A DNA stretch of 8,378 nucleotides from Acidobacteriota bacterium (GCA_030637805.1 DAOWFV010000083.1:1-8378); one strand, 5' to 3'. Counted from the stretch's first letter, positions 1-6,311 are shown. Translations and numbers: made by a program. The notes: generated from the sequence alone by a model not told the origin.

Positions 1-546
1 AGGATCGGCCAGGTTTCCGAAGAGGAACCGAGCCCCATAGTCGGACAGGCCGAGAAAGGCGGCCACCTTGTCGGCGAATGCCGCGAAGACGGCCTGGCCG
101 TAGATGCCCTCCGCGATGAGCCAGGTCACGATCAACACGACCAGCAGGGCGCTGACCGGAGCTTGCAGCCGCGGGGCGAAACGAAGGCGAGAGTTGACAA
201 GGAGCAGCAGGACCAACACCAACGCCGCCACTCCCGGCGCGGCAGGCGATGCGAGACCCAGAACGACTCCGACCGCGACCGCACCCGCGAGCAGCGCCGC
301 CACCGCGGCAGGTTTCCGCTGAGGTGAAACGTCGTCCTGGCTCAGCAAATAGACCGCGACCAGGGCGCCGAGGACGGCCATCCCCATGAAGCTCCACATG
401 TTGTCCTTCAGGATGATCAGGGCGAAGAGGAACTGCAGGCCCAGCCCCCAGACCACGATCCGCATCCGCACCTCGCGCCGGTGGTATGACATGGCCCAGG
501 CCAGGCCGAGCAACGCCAGCACTCCGAGGATGCCGATGAACCGCAT
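1..546 (-). CDS. Concentrative nucleoside transporter (CNT/NupC family), N-terminal part
   Basis: Partial gene: 182 codons are visible and the frame stays open to the left edge, so the C-terminal transport core is missing. CNT proteins are inner-membrane symporters that import nucleosides with H+ or Na+. The start fits the family: a first membrane helix (residues about 4-20), a short basic stretch (YHRREVRMR), then a second helix containing WGLGLQFLFALIIL. Residues about 151-182 (KVAAFLGLSDYGARFLFGNL) match the conserved CNT stretch that precedes the core and ends in a FxFGxL motif. Between these two blocks lies about 100 residues of extra hydrophobic sequence with roughly three more helices, which I do not expect in NupC. 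The ATG at 546 is preceded by GGAGG about 8 nt upstream, a good ribosome site. It is divergent from the small membrane protein gene at 661. Family assignment is fairly firm; substrate and coupling ion cannot be judged from this fragment. Confidence 0.78.
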   Translation of the reverse strand, partial: MRFIGILGVLALLGLAWAMSYHRREVRMRIVVWGLGLQFLFALIILKDNMWSFMGMAVLGALVAVYLLSQDDVSPQRKPAAVAALLAGAVAVGVVLGLASPAAPGVAALVLVLLLLVNSRLRFAPRLQAPVSALLVVLIVTWLIAEGIYGQAVFAAFADKVAAFLGLSDYGARFLFGNLADP

Positions 547-599
547 GTAGACCCCTCCCGAGCAGACACTGTACACCGGCTCCCGCCAACCTGAACGGT

Positions 600-605
600 T
601 ATAAT
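600..605 (+). promoter_or_regulatory. Candidate -10 box for the 661 gene
   Basis: A perfect TATAAT lies in the 114-bp gap between the divergent starts at 546 and 661. It would place transcription start near 611-613 and give a leader of about 50 nt before the ATG at 661. No good -35 hexamer is visible at 16-18 bp upstream, so this rests on the -10 match alone. An ATG at 604 overlaps the hexamer, so it would lie outside the transcript and is unlikely to be the true start of the following gene. Confidence 0.45.
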
Positions 606-660
606 GCTGTCAACGTCGGCAGAGTGGGAATTCTGCCGAGACCTCTTGGGAGAACAACGG

Positions 661-843
661 ATGGCGATGGATTTCGAGACCGTCAAGTTCATGAGAATCC
701 TGTTCGCAGTCGTTTTTGCGGCTGTCGGCGGCGCCGGAGGCGCCAGGTACTTCGGGCTCGTCGGCGGAATCGGTGGCGCGATCATCGGCGCAATCGTCGG
801 CTGGAACGCCGTCGATCTGGTCAAGGGCCGCGCCCACAAGTGA
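661..843 (+). CDS. Small glycine-rich membrane protein, unknown function
   Basis: A 60-residue protein that I do not recognise as a named family. After a short polar N-terminus (MAMDFETVKF) it is almost entirely hydrophobic. Residues about 11-27 and 32-48 could form two membrane helices joined by a short loop (GARYFG). The second helix carries closely spaced glycines (GGIGGAIIGAIVGW), a glycine-zipper-like pattern often seen in helices that pack against each other. The C-terminus is short and basic (KGRAHK). The start at 661 is chosen because GGGAG lies about 8 nt upstream and a TATAAT box sits at 600-605. An in-frame ATG at 604 would add 19 polar residues but overlaps that box. The metallopeptidase gene begins 43 bp downstream on the same strand, so the two may be co-transcribed. 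It could be a structural inner-membrane peptide; no function is claimed. Confidence 0.65.
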   Translation: MAMDFETVKFMRILFAVVFAAVGGAGGARYFGLVGGIGGAIIGAIVGWNAVDLVKGRAHK

Positions 844-886
844 TGTCCTCGCCAGCCACCGGACACACCCTCACACCACCCCCGTC

Positions 887-1291
887 ATGAAACGCGAGGA
901 CTTCGAGACCGCCGTCGCCGAGGCGCTCGACAACCTTCCCCTCGAGTTTGCCGATTTGATGTCCAACGTTTTGGTCCAGGTCCTCGAGAAGCCCGATGCC
1001 GAGACCCTCGCCTCGGTCGACCTCGACCCACGGCACGACACCCTCTTCGGGCTCTACACCGGGGTCCCGCTCGATGAGCGGGGCGGCTGGTATGGCAACG
1101 TCCTCCCCGATGTAATCGTGCTCTATCGGAAGCCCCTGCTCGCTGCCTGCTCCACGCGCAGCGTCCTCGTCCACGAGATCCAACTCACCCTGCTGCACGA
1201 GATCGGCCACCACTTCGGACTCAGCGACGACGAGATGCACGCGTGGGAGGAGGAGTTCGGCGGGCTCGACAATGACGACACGCCGAACTGA
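887..1291 (+). CDS. Zincin-like metallopeptidase (PF06262-type)
   Basis: A 134-residue protein with no signal peptide or membrane segment, so probably cytosolic. The zinc site is HEIGHHFGLSDDE at residues 104-116: two histidines and the catalytic glutamate in HExxH, followed by GLSDDE whose aspartate may be the third ligand. This HExxHxxGxxD-like arrangement in a protein of about 110-140 residues is typical of the zincin-like metallopeptidase family Pfam PF06262. Other family-like features are the acidic N-terminal helix (FETAVAEALDNLP), a central segment FGLYTGVPLDERG and the strand-like DVIVLYRKPLL. The physiological substrate of this family is not known. The frame is open back to 716, but 887 is the only plausible ATG: it begins the family-like sequence, and the upstream part overlaps the neighbouring gene and reads as non-protein. 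No Shine-Dalgarno is visible before it, so start-site confidence is lower than gene confidence. Confidence 0.85.
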   Translation: MKREDFETAVAEALDNLPLEFADLMSNVLVQVLEKPDAETLASVDLDPRHDTLFGLYTGVPLDERGGWYGNVLPDVIVLYRKPLLAACSTRSVLVHEIQLTLLHEIGHHFGLSDDEMHAWEEEFGGLDNDDTPN

Positions 1292-1296
1292 CCGTG

Positions 1297-1382
1297 AATT
1301 CTCAATTCTCAATTTTGAATTCTCTGGAATCTTCACCCTGGTTGACCGGCGGGCAAGCATTGAGAATTAAGAACTGAGAATT
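1297..1382. repeat. Inverted pair of AATTCTC heptamer arrays
   Basis: Just after the metallopeptidase stop, four consecutive 7-bp units run 1297-1324: AATTCTC, AATTCTC, AATTTTG, AATTCTC. After a non-repetitive stretch (1325-1358) the same heptamer recurs on the opposite strand at 1359-1382, as ATT, GAGAATT, AAGAACT, GAGAATT. The two arms can pair over about 21 bp with a few mismatches around a loop of roughly 37 nt. There is no following T-tract, so an intrinsic terminator is not supported, although a transcript-end hairpin for the upstream gene is possible. The AT-rich composition contrasts sharply with the flanking GC-rich genes. Confidence 0.8.
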
Positions 1383-1399
1383 AGGCCATCAAAATTCTG

Positions 1400-1469
1400 A
1401 GATCCGGTATCCGATATCTGGTATCCGGTATCCAGCATCGAGTATCCAGCATCCAGTATCGAGTATCCT
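1400..1469. repeat. Tandem heptamer array, ten GTATCCR-like units
   Basis: Ten uninterrupted 7-bp units: AGATCCG, GTATCCG, ATATCTG, GTATCCG, GTATCCA, GCATCGA, GTATCCA, GCATCCA, GTATCGA, GTATCCT. The shared core is (G/A)(T/C)ATC. From 1428 on, GTATCCA and GCATCSA units alternate, suggesting a 14-bp higher-order period. The array ends 7 bp before the ATG of the yhhQ-type gene and so occupies the place where a ribosome site and promoter would be expected. It resembles the short tandemly repeated heptamer (STRR-type) arrays known from cyanobacteria and seen in other bacterial intergenic regions. There are no spacers, so it is not CRISPR. Confidence 0.9.
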
Positions 1470-1476
1470 CGTCGCC

Positions 1477-2274
1477 ATGACGCCACCGCCTGAAGATCTT
1501 CATCCTGTCGAGGCGTCGGAGCTCCATGCGCGACGCGAACGGGTGTTCCTGGTCTTTGCCGGGCTTTTCCTGGGCACCCTGGCGATGCTCAACATCCTCG
1601 GCATCAGCCGCTTCATCAAGTTCTTCGAGATCGCGAACGGCGGCGGGGGCAGCCTGGTCTTCGCCGCCGCGGTGGGGGTGCTGCCCTACCCCATCACATT
1701 CCTGTGCACCGACTTCATCAGCGAGTTCTATGGCCGCAAACGAGCCAACTGGGTGGTCTTCGTCGGCCTCCTGCTCAACATCTGGGTGGTCCTCGTCATG
1801 TGGTTCGGCGGAATCCTCCCCGGATTCGAGCAGCTCGACCCGTCCACCGGCGAGATCATGCGCGATGCGGCGGGCCGGCTGCCGGTCTTCTTCGAGATTC
1901 GCGCCCTGACCTTTGGCGCGGTAACTGCGTCGATGGTCGCCTACCTTGCCGCCCAGTTCTGCGACGTCTACCTCTTCCACTTCTGGAAACGGCTGACCAG
2001 GGGTCGCTACCTGTGGGTCCGGAACAACGGCTCGACCATGACCAGTCAGCTCGTCGATACCACCGCGGTCATCCTCATCACCCACTTCTACGCGCACGCC
2101 CTGCCGGTCGATCTCGATCAACCCCTCGGCCGGCAGCTCATGCTCTTCATCGTCACCGGCTACGTGTTCAAGTTCCTGATCGCGGCGATCGACACCGTTC
2201 CCTTCTATATCGGTGTTCACTACCTCAAAGGCTATCTCCAAATCGACTCGATGAAGGAGCACGAAGAGCTCTAA
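1477..2274 (+). CDS. yhhQ: Queuosine precursor transporter, YhhQ/VUT family
   Basis: A 265-residue polytopic inner-membrane protein of the YhhQ family (Pfam PF02592). E. coli YhhQ imports the queuosine precursors preQ0 and preQ1, used to modify the wobble base of GUN-decoding tRNAs. Family hallmarks are LPYPITFLCTDFISEFYGRKRAN (residues 69-91), the QFCDVYLFHFWKRLT stretch (160-174), the polar motif LWVRNNGSTMTSQLVDT (179-195) and the C-terminal FKFLIAAIDTVPFYIG (231-246). Six or so hydrophobic segments are visible, the first starting near residue 23 after a polar, proline-rich N-terminus. Length is slightly above the usual 220-250. The ATG at 1477 is the only sensible in-frame start. It has no Shine-Dalgarno because the heptamer repeat array ends 7 bp upstream. 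It converges on nadE with 9 bp between the stop codons and no terminator. Transport specificity is inferred from the family; no queuosine biosynthesis gene lies nearby. Confidence 0.93.
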   Translation: MTPPPEDLHPVEASELHARRERVFLVFAGLFLGTLAMLNILGISRFIKFFEIANGGGGSLVFAAAVGVLPYPITFLCTDFISEFYGRKRANWVVFVGLLLNIWVVLVMWFGGILPGFEQLDPSTGEIMRDAAGRLPVFFEIRALTFGAVTASMVAYLAAQFCDVYLFHFWKRLTRGRYLWVRNNGSTMTSQLVDTTAVILITHFYAHALPVDLDQPLGRQLMLFIVTGYVFKFLIAAIDTVPFYIGVHYLKGYLQIDSMKEHEEL

Positions 2275-2283
2275 GTTTTGAGT

Positions 2284-3972
2284 TCAGTCTTCCCCGTGCA
2301 AGCTCGAGTAATCGGCGACGATCGGGTAGCGGCGACCGATACCGAAGGCCTTGGCGGTGATTTTGATCCCCGGTGCGGCTTGGCGGCGCTTGTACTCGTT
2401 GCGGTCGATGAGGCGTACCACCCGTCGCACGGTCTCAGGTTCGAGCCCCTCGGCGACGATCTCGGCGACCGAGAGACGGCGCTCCACGTAGGCGGAGAGG
2501 ATGCGGTCGAGTTCCTCGTAGGGGGGCAGCGAATCCTGGTCGGTCTGGTCGGGCCGCAGCTCGGCCGACGGCGGCTTGGTGATCGTCGAGGAGGGGATGA
2601 TCTCGTCGTGGGCGTTGAGGTGCTCGGCCAGCCGGTAGACCAGCGTTTTTGGCACGTCGGAGATCACCGCCAGGCCTCCCGCCATGTCGCCGTAGAGCGT
2701 GGCGTAGCCCACCGCGAGCTCCGACTTGTTGCCGGTGGCCAGCAGCAACCGGCCGAGCTTGTTGGACAAGGCCATGAGCACCCCGCCGCGGATTCGGGCC
2801 TGGATGTTCTCCTCGGTCACGTCTTCGGCGAATCCTTCGAACTCGGGGGCGAGCCCGTCGAGGTACGACTGGAAGATGTTGTCGATAGGGATCACCCTGA
2901 ATTCGATGCCGAGATTGCGGGCCAGAGCTTCGGCATCGTGCACGCTGCCCTCGCTCGAATACCGGGTGGGCAGGGCCACCCCGAGCACATTCGCGGGACC
3001 CAGGGCCCGCGCTGCCACCGCCGCCACCAGCGCCGAGTCGATGCCCCCGGAGAGACCCAGAAGCACCTTCTCGAACCCTGTTTTGTGAACGTAATCGCGG
3101 AGACCGAGCTCGAGGGCCGCCATGGCCTCGGCCTCGGTGGTGTCCGCCGCCCCGCGAATCTCGCCCGGCCTGCCCTCGAGGCCCTTGACCTCTCCGAGCG
3201 CCTCGTCCGGCACCTCGTAGACCAGGAGGTCCTCAGCAAAATCCCGAGCCTGGGCGACGACCCTTCCGCGGCCGTCGAAGATCATCGAGTGGCCGTCGAA
3301 GACCAACTCGTCGTTGCCCCCCACCTGGTTCGCGTAGACGAAGAAGCGCCCCGCGTCGCCGGCATAGCGGCGGATGAGCTCCCGGCGCTCATCGGCCTTT
3401 CCCGCCTCGAAGGGGCTCGCCGAAAGGTTGACGAGCAGCTGTGCGCCCCGGTGGATCAGCTCGAGAACCGGATCCCGGTGGTAGATGCTGCGGCCGTCGA
3501 CGTCGGGATCGCTCCACACGTCCTCGCACACCGAGACGCCGATCCGCGTCCCCCTGAACTCCAACGGCCGCACGTCCACGCCCGGCTCGAAGTACCGCGC
3601 TTCGTCGAAGACATCGTAGGTCGGCAGCAGACATTTCCGGTACCGGTCCACGACCTCGCCGCGATGGCACAGGGCCACAGCGTTGTAGAGGGACTTCCCA
3701 GTTCCCGAGGGGTTGCGATCGACAAAGCCCACAAGGATCCCAAGATTTTCGTCCGTCAGCCGCGCAATCATCTCGAGCTGCACGAGGTTACGTTCCACGA
3801 AGTCAGGACGTTCGAGAAGGTCGCCGGGCGGATAACCGATCGTTGCCAACTCCGAGAAGACCAACAGATCGACACGCGCCTCGCGAGCCTCTGCCATGGC
3901 ATCAGCCATCAAAGCCAGGTTGGCTTCGAAAGCACCGATCACGTAGTCGAGCTGGGCGATCGCGATACGCAT
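2284..3972 (-). CDS. nadE: Glutamine-dependent NAD+ synthetase
   Basis: A 562-residue two-domain enzyme that makes NAD+ from nicotinate adenine dinucleotide, ATP and glutamine, the last step of NAD+ synthesis, in the cytosol. The N-terminal nitrilase-like glutaminase domain (residues 1 to about 270) has the expected Glu-Lys-Cys triad: E41 in VFSELATIGYPP, K113 in YRKCLLPTYDVFDE and C149 in VSVCEDVW. The C-terminal synthetase domain (about 285-562) has the ATP pyrophosphatase P-loop LSGGIDSA at 307-314, LPTRYSS at 334-340 and LATGNKSELAVGYATLYGDMAGG at 411-433. Length is normal for the glutamine-dependent bacterial form. An upstream in-frame ATG at 3990 adds only six residues (MRGWRP). The start at 3972 is preferred because MRIAIAQLDY matches the family N-terminus and a GGUGG-like site precedes it. 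Its 5' side holds a strong palindrome at 3998-4046. It converges with the yhhQ-type gene and shows no metabolic link to its neighbours. Confidence 0.97.
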   Translation of the reverse strand: MRIAIAQLDYVIGAFEANLALMADAMAEAREARVDLLVFSELATIGYPPGDLLERPDFVERNLVQLEMIARLTDENLGILVGFVDRNPSGTGKSLYNAVALCHRGEVVDRYRKCLLPTYDVFDEARYFEPGVDVRPLEFRGTRIGVSVCEDVWSDPDVDGRSIYHRDPVLELIHRGAQLLVNLSASPFEAGKADERRELIRRYAGDAGRFFVYANQVGGNDELVFDGHSMIFDGRGRVVAQARDFAEDLLVYEVPDEALGEVKGLEGRPGEIRGAADTTEAEAMAALELGLRDYVHKTGFEKVLLGLSGGIDSALVAAVAARALGPANVLGVALPTRYSSEGSVHDAEALARNLGIEFRVIPIDNIFQSYLDGLAPEFEGFAEDVTEENIQARIRGGVLMALSNKLGRLLLATGNKSELAVGYATLYGDMAGGLAVISDVPKTLVYRLAEHLNAHDEIIPSSTITKPPSAELRPDQTDQDSLPPYEELDRILSAYVERRLSVAEIVAEGLEPETVRRVVRLIDRNEYKRRQAAPGIKITAKAFGIGRRYPIVADYSSLHGED

Positions 3973-3997
3973 TGGCCGCCACCCCCGCATTAGCTTA

Positions 3998-4046
3998 CTG
4001 CAATTCTCCCGAGCCTCGGCAGGGCCGGGGCTCGGGAGAATTGCAG
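3998..4046. repeat. Long palindrome with a 23-bp stem, upstream of nadE
   Basis: CTGCAATTCTCCCGAGCC (3998-4015) is repeated as its exact reverse complement at 4029-4046. The five bases inside each arm (TCGGC and GCCGG) can also pair, with one G-T wobble, giving a 23-bp stem around the loop AGG (4021-4023). It lies between divergent genes, about 25 bp upstream of the nadE start, so it may be in the nadE 5' leader. There is no T-tract on either side, so it is not a classical intrinsic terminator. It could be a leader hairpin, a REP-like palindrome or a cruciform/protein-binding site. Confidence 0.85.
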
Positions 4047-4055
4047 ATACACCAA

Positions 4056-4079
4056 CCCCGCCGGGAGTTTCCGGCGGGG
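4056..4079. promoter_or_regulatory. GC-rich hairpin upstream of the mini-ORF and kinase
   Basis: CCCCGCCGG (4056-4064) and CCGGCGGGG (4071-4079) form a perfect 9-bp GC stem with a GAGTTT loop. It starts 9 bp after the larger palindrome and ends 8 bp before the Shine-Dalgarno sequence at 4088. On the minus strand the stem is followed by TTGGTGTATCT, only weakly T-rich, so a minus-strand terminator is possible but unconvincing. Its position suggests an RNA structure in a leader of the downstream genes. Confidence 0.55.
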
Positions 4080-4093
4080 CGGCGAGGAAGGAG

Positions 4094-4159
4094 GTGAGTC
4101 AGAACGACTGGTCGTTTCTGTTCTCGTCATGTATACGGAGCACCCTCAGACGGCGTTGA
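4094..4159 (+). CDS. Possible 21-codon leader peptide ORF before the kinase gene
   Basis: GTG at 4094 opens a frame of 21 codons ending in TGA at 4157. The peptide begins VSQNDWSFLF and ends RSTLRRR, with a short hydrophobic centre and a basic tail. It is preceded by GAGGAAGGAG. The full AAGGAGGTGA at 4088-4097 is complementary to the 16S rRNA 3' end, one of the strongest ribosome sites in the window, yet no ATG, GTG or TTG lies 5-10 nt beyond it. The GTG inside this purine run, served by GAGG at 4084-4087, is therefore the best candidate start. It ends about 100 bp before the kinase start. It may be a leader peptide, or chance sequence in a structured spacer; I cannot show conservation. Confidence 0.3.
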   Translation: MSQNDWSFLFSSCIRSTLRRR

Positions 4160-4260
4160 GGATCCCCCAATCCGCCAGGAGCGGAGGCAGCCCTGTGTTA
4201 GGCTCAGGATAGAGCGTCAACCTCGTGCACAGCCCCACGTCAGCTATAGGAGGGGTGGAG

Positions 4261-6165
4261 ATGTTGGATCGTATCGGCCATTACCGCATCGTCGCCGAGC
4301 TCGGCCGCGGCGGTATGGGGGTCGTTTACAAGGCTCACGAGGAGTCCCTCAACCGATTCGTCGCCATCAAGGTCCTCGGTGAGCATCTCGAGGCGGACCC
4401 TGCCTACGTCGAGCGATTCCTGCGCGAGGCGCAGAGCGCCGCTCGCCTCAACCACCCCAACATCGTCCAGATCTACGCGGTAAGCGAGGATGAGGGCCGC
4501 CACTTCTTCGTCATGGAGTACGTCTCAGGCCACAGCCTGGGCCAGATCCTGCGTTCGGGACAGCCGGTCGAGGAGACCCGGGCTGCTCGCATCGTATTGC
4601 AGACCGCTGCCGGACTGCAGGTCGCCCACCAGCAAGGCGTCATCCACCGCGACATCAAGCCGGCCAACCTGCTGATCGACGATCGCGGGCTGGTCAAGAT
4701 CGCGGACTTCGGTCTGGCTCTGATGGGCGGTGCGGTCTCCCGCCTCACCGCCACTGGCATGTTCATGGGCACCCCGGGTTACCTCTCCCCCGAGCAATGT
4801 CTCGACCAGGGAATCGACCAACGCACCGACATCTACTCGCTGGGCGTCACGTTTTATGAGGCGCTCACGGGACGAGTCCCGTTCGCCGCCGACAGCCCGC
4901 TCGCGCTGCTGCGCCAGATCGTCGAGGTGGAACCCCCTGATCTCGGCGAGCTCAACCCCGAGGTGGACGAGGATGTGCGCGCGCTGGTCGCGCGGATGAT
5001 GGCCAAGGACCGCGAGCAGCGGCATGCAAGCTGCGCCGACCTCATCGCCGAGCTTCGGCCAATTCTCGAGGCTCGTGGCGCCACCGGCGCCCTGGTCGAG
5101 GGCCTGGCCGGGCCGCCCCCCGGCGGCGCGTCGAGAGCGGCCACCGATCCGCGGCTCGACACCCACCCCACCGAGCAGGTAGCGAGTGGCGTGAAGGCGT
5201 CGGATCCCCCACCTCTCCCGCCCGCCACGGCCCCGGCGGCAGGCGCCACGGCTCAGTTGGTGGAGACCTCGCCCCTGGATGAGAGCCCTTCCCCAAACCG
5301 GCAGCGGCGTCTGGTTCTCCTTGCGGCGCTGGTGGTGTTCGGCGGTATCGCGGCGCTGGCAGCCGGCGGGCTCGTTGCTTGGCGCTCGGGGCTGTTCGAG
5401 TTCGCCGGGCAGCGTTCCGAGAGAAGTTCCACGACCGTCGCCGAGCCAACCCCGCTCGCCGCCGACGCCGTGCCGACGTCCGTGGAGGAGACGCCTGCAA
5501 CGGCGGAGCACTCACCGGACCACGCCACCATGACCGGGGAGGAGAATTTCCTCGAAACGGAACCGGCCAACCCGACGCCATCCGGGCCTTCGCTCTCGGC
5601 AACCGTCCCGAGGGAGGCCGAGTCGACAACAGAGGCAGCCGCCGAGACCACGGCCAAAAACTCCGCCTCAGAGCGGAGCGAACCGTCAAGGCCAGCCGTC
5701 GCGCCGCCGATCGAAGCCGCGCCTCCGGCTGAGGGTACGGTCGTGATCGCCTTCGGTGAGCGACTCTTCGCCGGTGAGGCGGAGGCCTTTCTGGAGGGCG
5801 TCCTGGCCAAGGCCGGCGTGGAACTGGTGGACGAGCGCAGCCTGCCGGAAGCGGCCGATCTCATGGCTCGAGGCGAGGCACCCCGTCCGGATGAGGTCCG
5901 CGCCGCCCTCACCCCCCACGCACGCTACCTGATTCTGGTTCGGGTGGAGTATCTCGGCGAGCGGCCCCTGCAGTATATGGGCCAAGCCGACATCGCCTTC
6001 CAGGCCCGCCTCACCGTGGTGCCGATCGACCTGCGGCAGGGGCAGGCCCTGGCCAGCCCCGAGACCTTTCGGGTCGAGTACACCCACCTCAACGCCGGCC
6101 GGGTCGCCGAGAATCGGCTGCGGAGACCCGCGAGACGCATCGCATTCATGCTCTCGGCGGATTAG
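4261..6165 (+). CDS. Transmembrane Hanks-type Ser/Thr protein kinase with extracytoplasmic C-terminal domain
   Basis: A 634-residue receptor-like kinase. The kinase domain (residues about 8-270) is complete: glycine loop GRGGMGVVY (15-23), lysine K37 in VAIKVL, E56, catalytic HRDIKPANLL (129-138), DFGLA (149-153) and activation-loop GTPGYLSPE (170-178). It should be active and autophosphorylate on the T/S-rich activation loop. A proline-rich juxtamembrane linker follows (about 285-345), then one membrane helix (about 350-372, VLLAALVVFGGIAALAAGGLVAW). Next comes a Ser/Thr/Ala/Glu-rich extracytoplasmic linker to about 490 and a folded-looking domain from 493 to the end. That domain has no PASTA repeats. 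Its segments VVIAFGERLF, ARYLILVRVEYLGE and ARLTVVPIDLRQGQAL suggest a CsgG/TolB-N/FlgT-like fold, but this is inference from pattern only. The start at 4261 has AGGAGG 7 nt upstream, so a GTG at 4225 is unlikely. No phosphatase or substrate gene is adjacent, so its pathway is unknown. Confidence 0.95.
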   Translation: MLDRIGHYRIVAELGRGGMGVVYKAHEESLNRFVAIKVLGEHLEADPAYVERFLREAQSAARLNHPNIVQIYAVSEDEGRHFFVMEYVSGHSLGQILRSGQPVEETRAARIVLQTAAGLQVAHQQGVIHRDIKPANLLIDDRGLVKIADFGLALMGGAVSRLTATGMFMGTPGYLSPEQCLDQGIDQRTDIYSLGVTFYEALTGRVPFAADSPLALLRQIVEVEPPDLGELNPEVDEDVRALVARMMAKDREQRHASCADLIAELRPILEARGATGALVEGLAGPPPGGASRAATDPRLDTHPTEQVASGVKASDPPPLPPATAPAAGATAQLVETSPLDESPSPNRQRRLVLLAALVVFGGIAALAAGGLVAWRSGLFEFAGQRSERSSTTVAEPTPLAADAVPTSVEETPATAEHSPDHATMTGEENFLETEPANPTPSGPSLSATVPREAESTTEAAAETTAKNSASERSEPSRPAVAPPIEAAPPAEGTVVIAFGERLFAGEAEAFLEGVLAKAGVELVDERSLPEAADLMARGEAPRPDEVRAALTPHARYLILVRVEYLGERPLQYMGQADIAFQARLTVVPIDLRQGQALASPETFRVEYTHLNAGRVAENRLRRPARRIAFMLSAD

Positions 6166-6311
6166 CCCGCATATCTCACCGGATTTCGGATTTCGGCCAG
6201 GGCTGTAGGGAATTCAAGAGTCGAAGGTCCGGATCAGGTATTCGGTTTGTCTTCCGTAGCTGCCGGAAAGGCGTGGACCGAAATTGATGGCCTCCGTGGC
6301 GATCTCGCCCC

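Noticed and set aside
1400..1469. CRISPR array
   Set aside because: Units are 7 bp, directly abutting and without spacers, and there are no cas genes.
1381..2262. A 293-codon minus-strand ORF over the yhhQ-type gene and the heptamer array
   Set aside because: The product is a charged, low-complexity shadow, and its end is simply the translated heptamer repeat (RYWMLDTRCW type). The plus-strand transporter is clearly the gene.
2278..3993. A 571-codon plus-strand ORF lying entirely over nadE
   Set aside because: It is antisense to an unmistakable NadE. Such ORFs arise from strong G/C third-position bias, and its translation shows no family motif.
3998..4079. Rho-independent terminators
   Set aside because: Both hairpins lack a T-tract in the plus direction, and the flanking genes diverge, so no transcript needs to end here. 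The minus-strand TTGGTGTATCT after the smaller hairpin is too weak to claim.
4129..4212. ATG-initiated 27-codon ORF (MYTEHPQTAL start) in the kinase leader
   Set aside because: The nearest SD is about 30 nt upstream, too far to serve this ATG; composition is unremarkable.
4525..5511. Long minus-strand ORFs over the kinase gene
   Set aside because: They are shadows of the kinase reading frame, with no recognisable motif, ribosome site or promoter.
6166..6311. Possible terminator or repeat between the kinase and YugP-type genes (GGATTTC occurs twice at 6181-6194)
   Set aside because: Two heptamer copies are too few to call an array, only 5-bp stems are found, and no convincing terminator or ORF is present.
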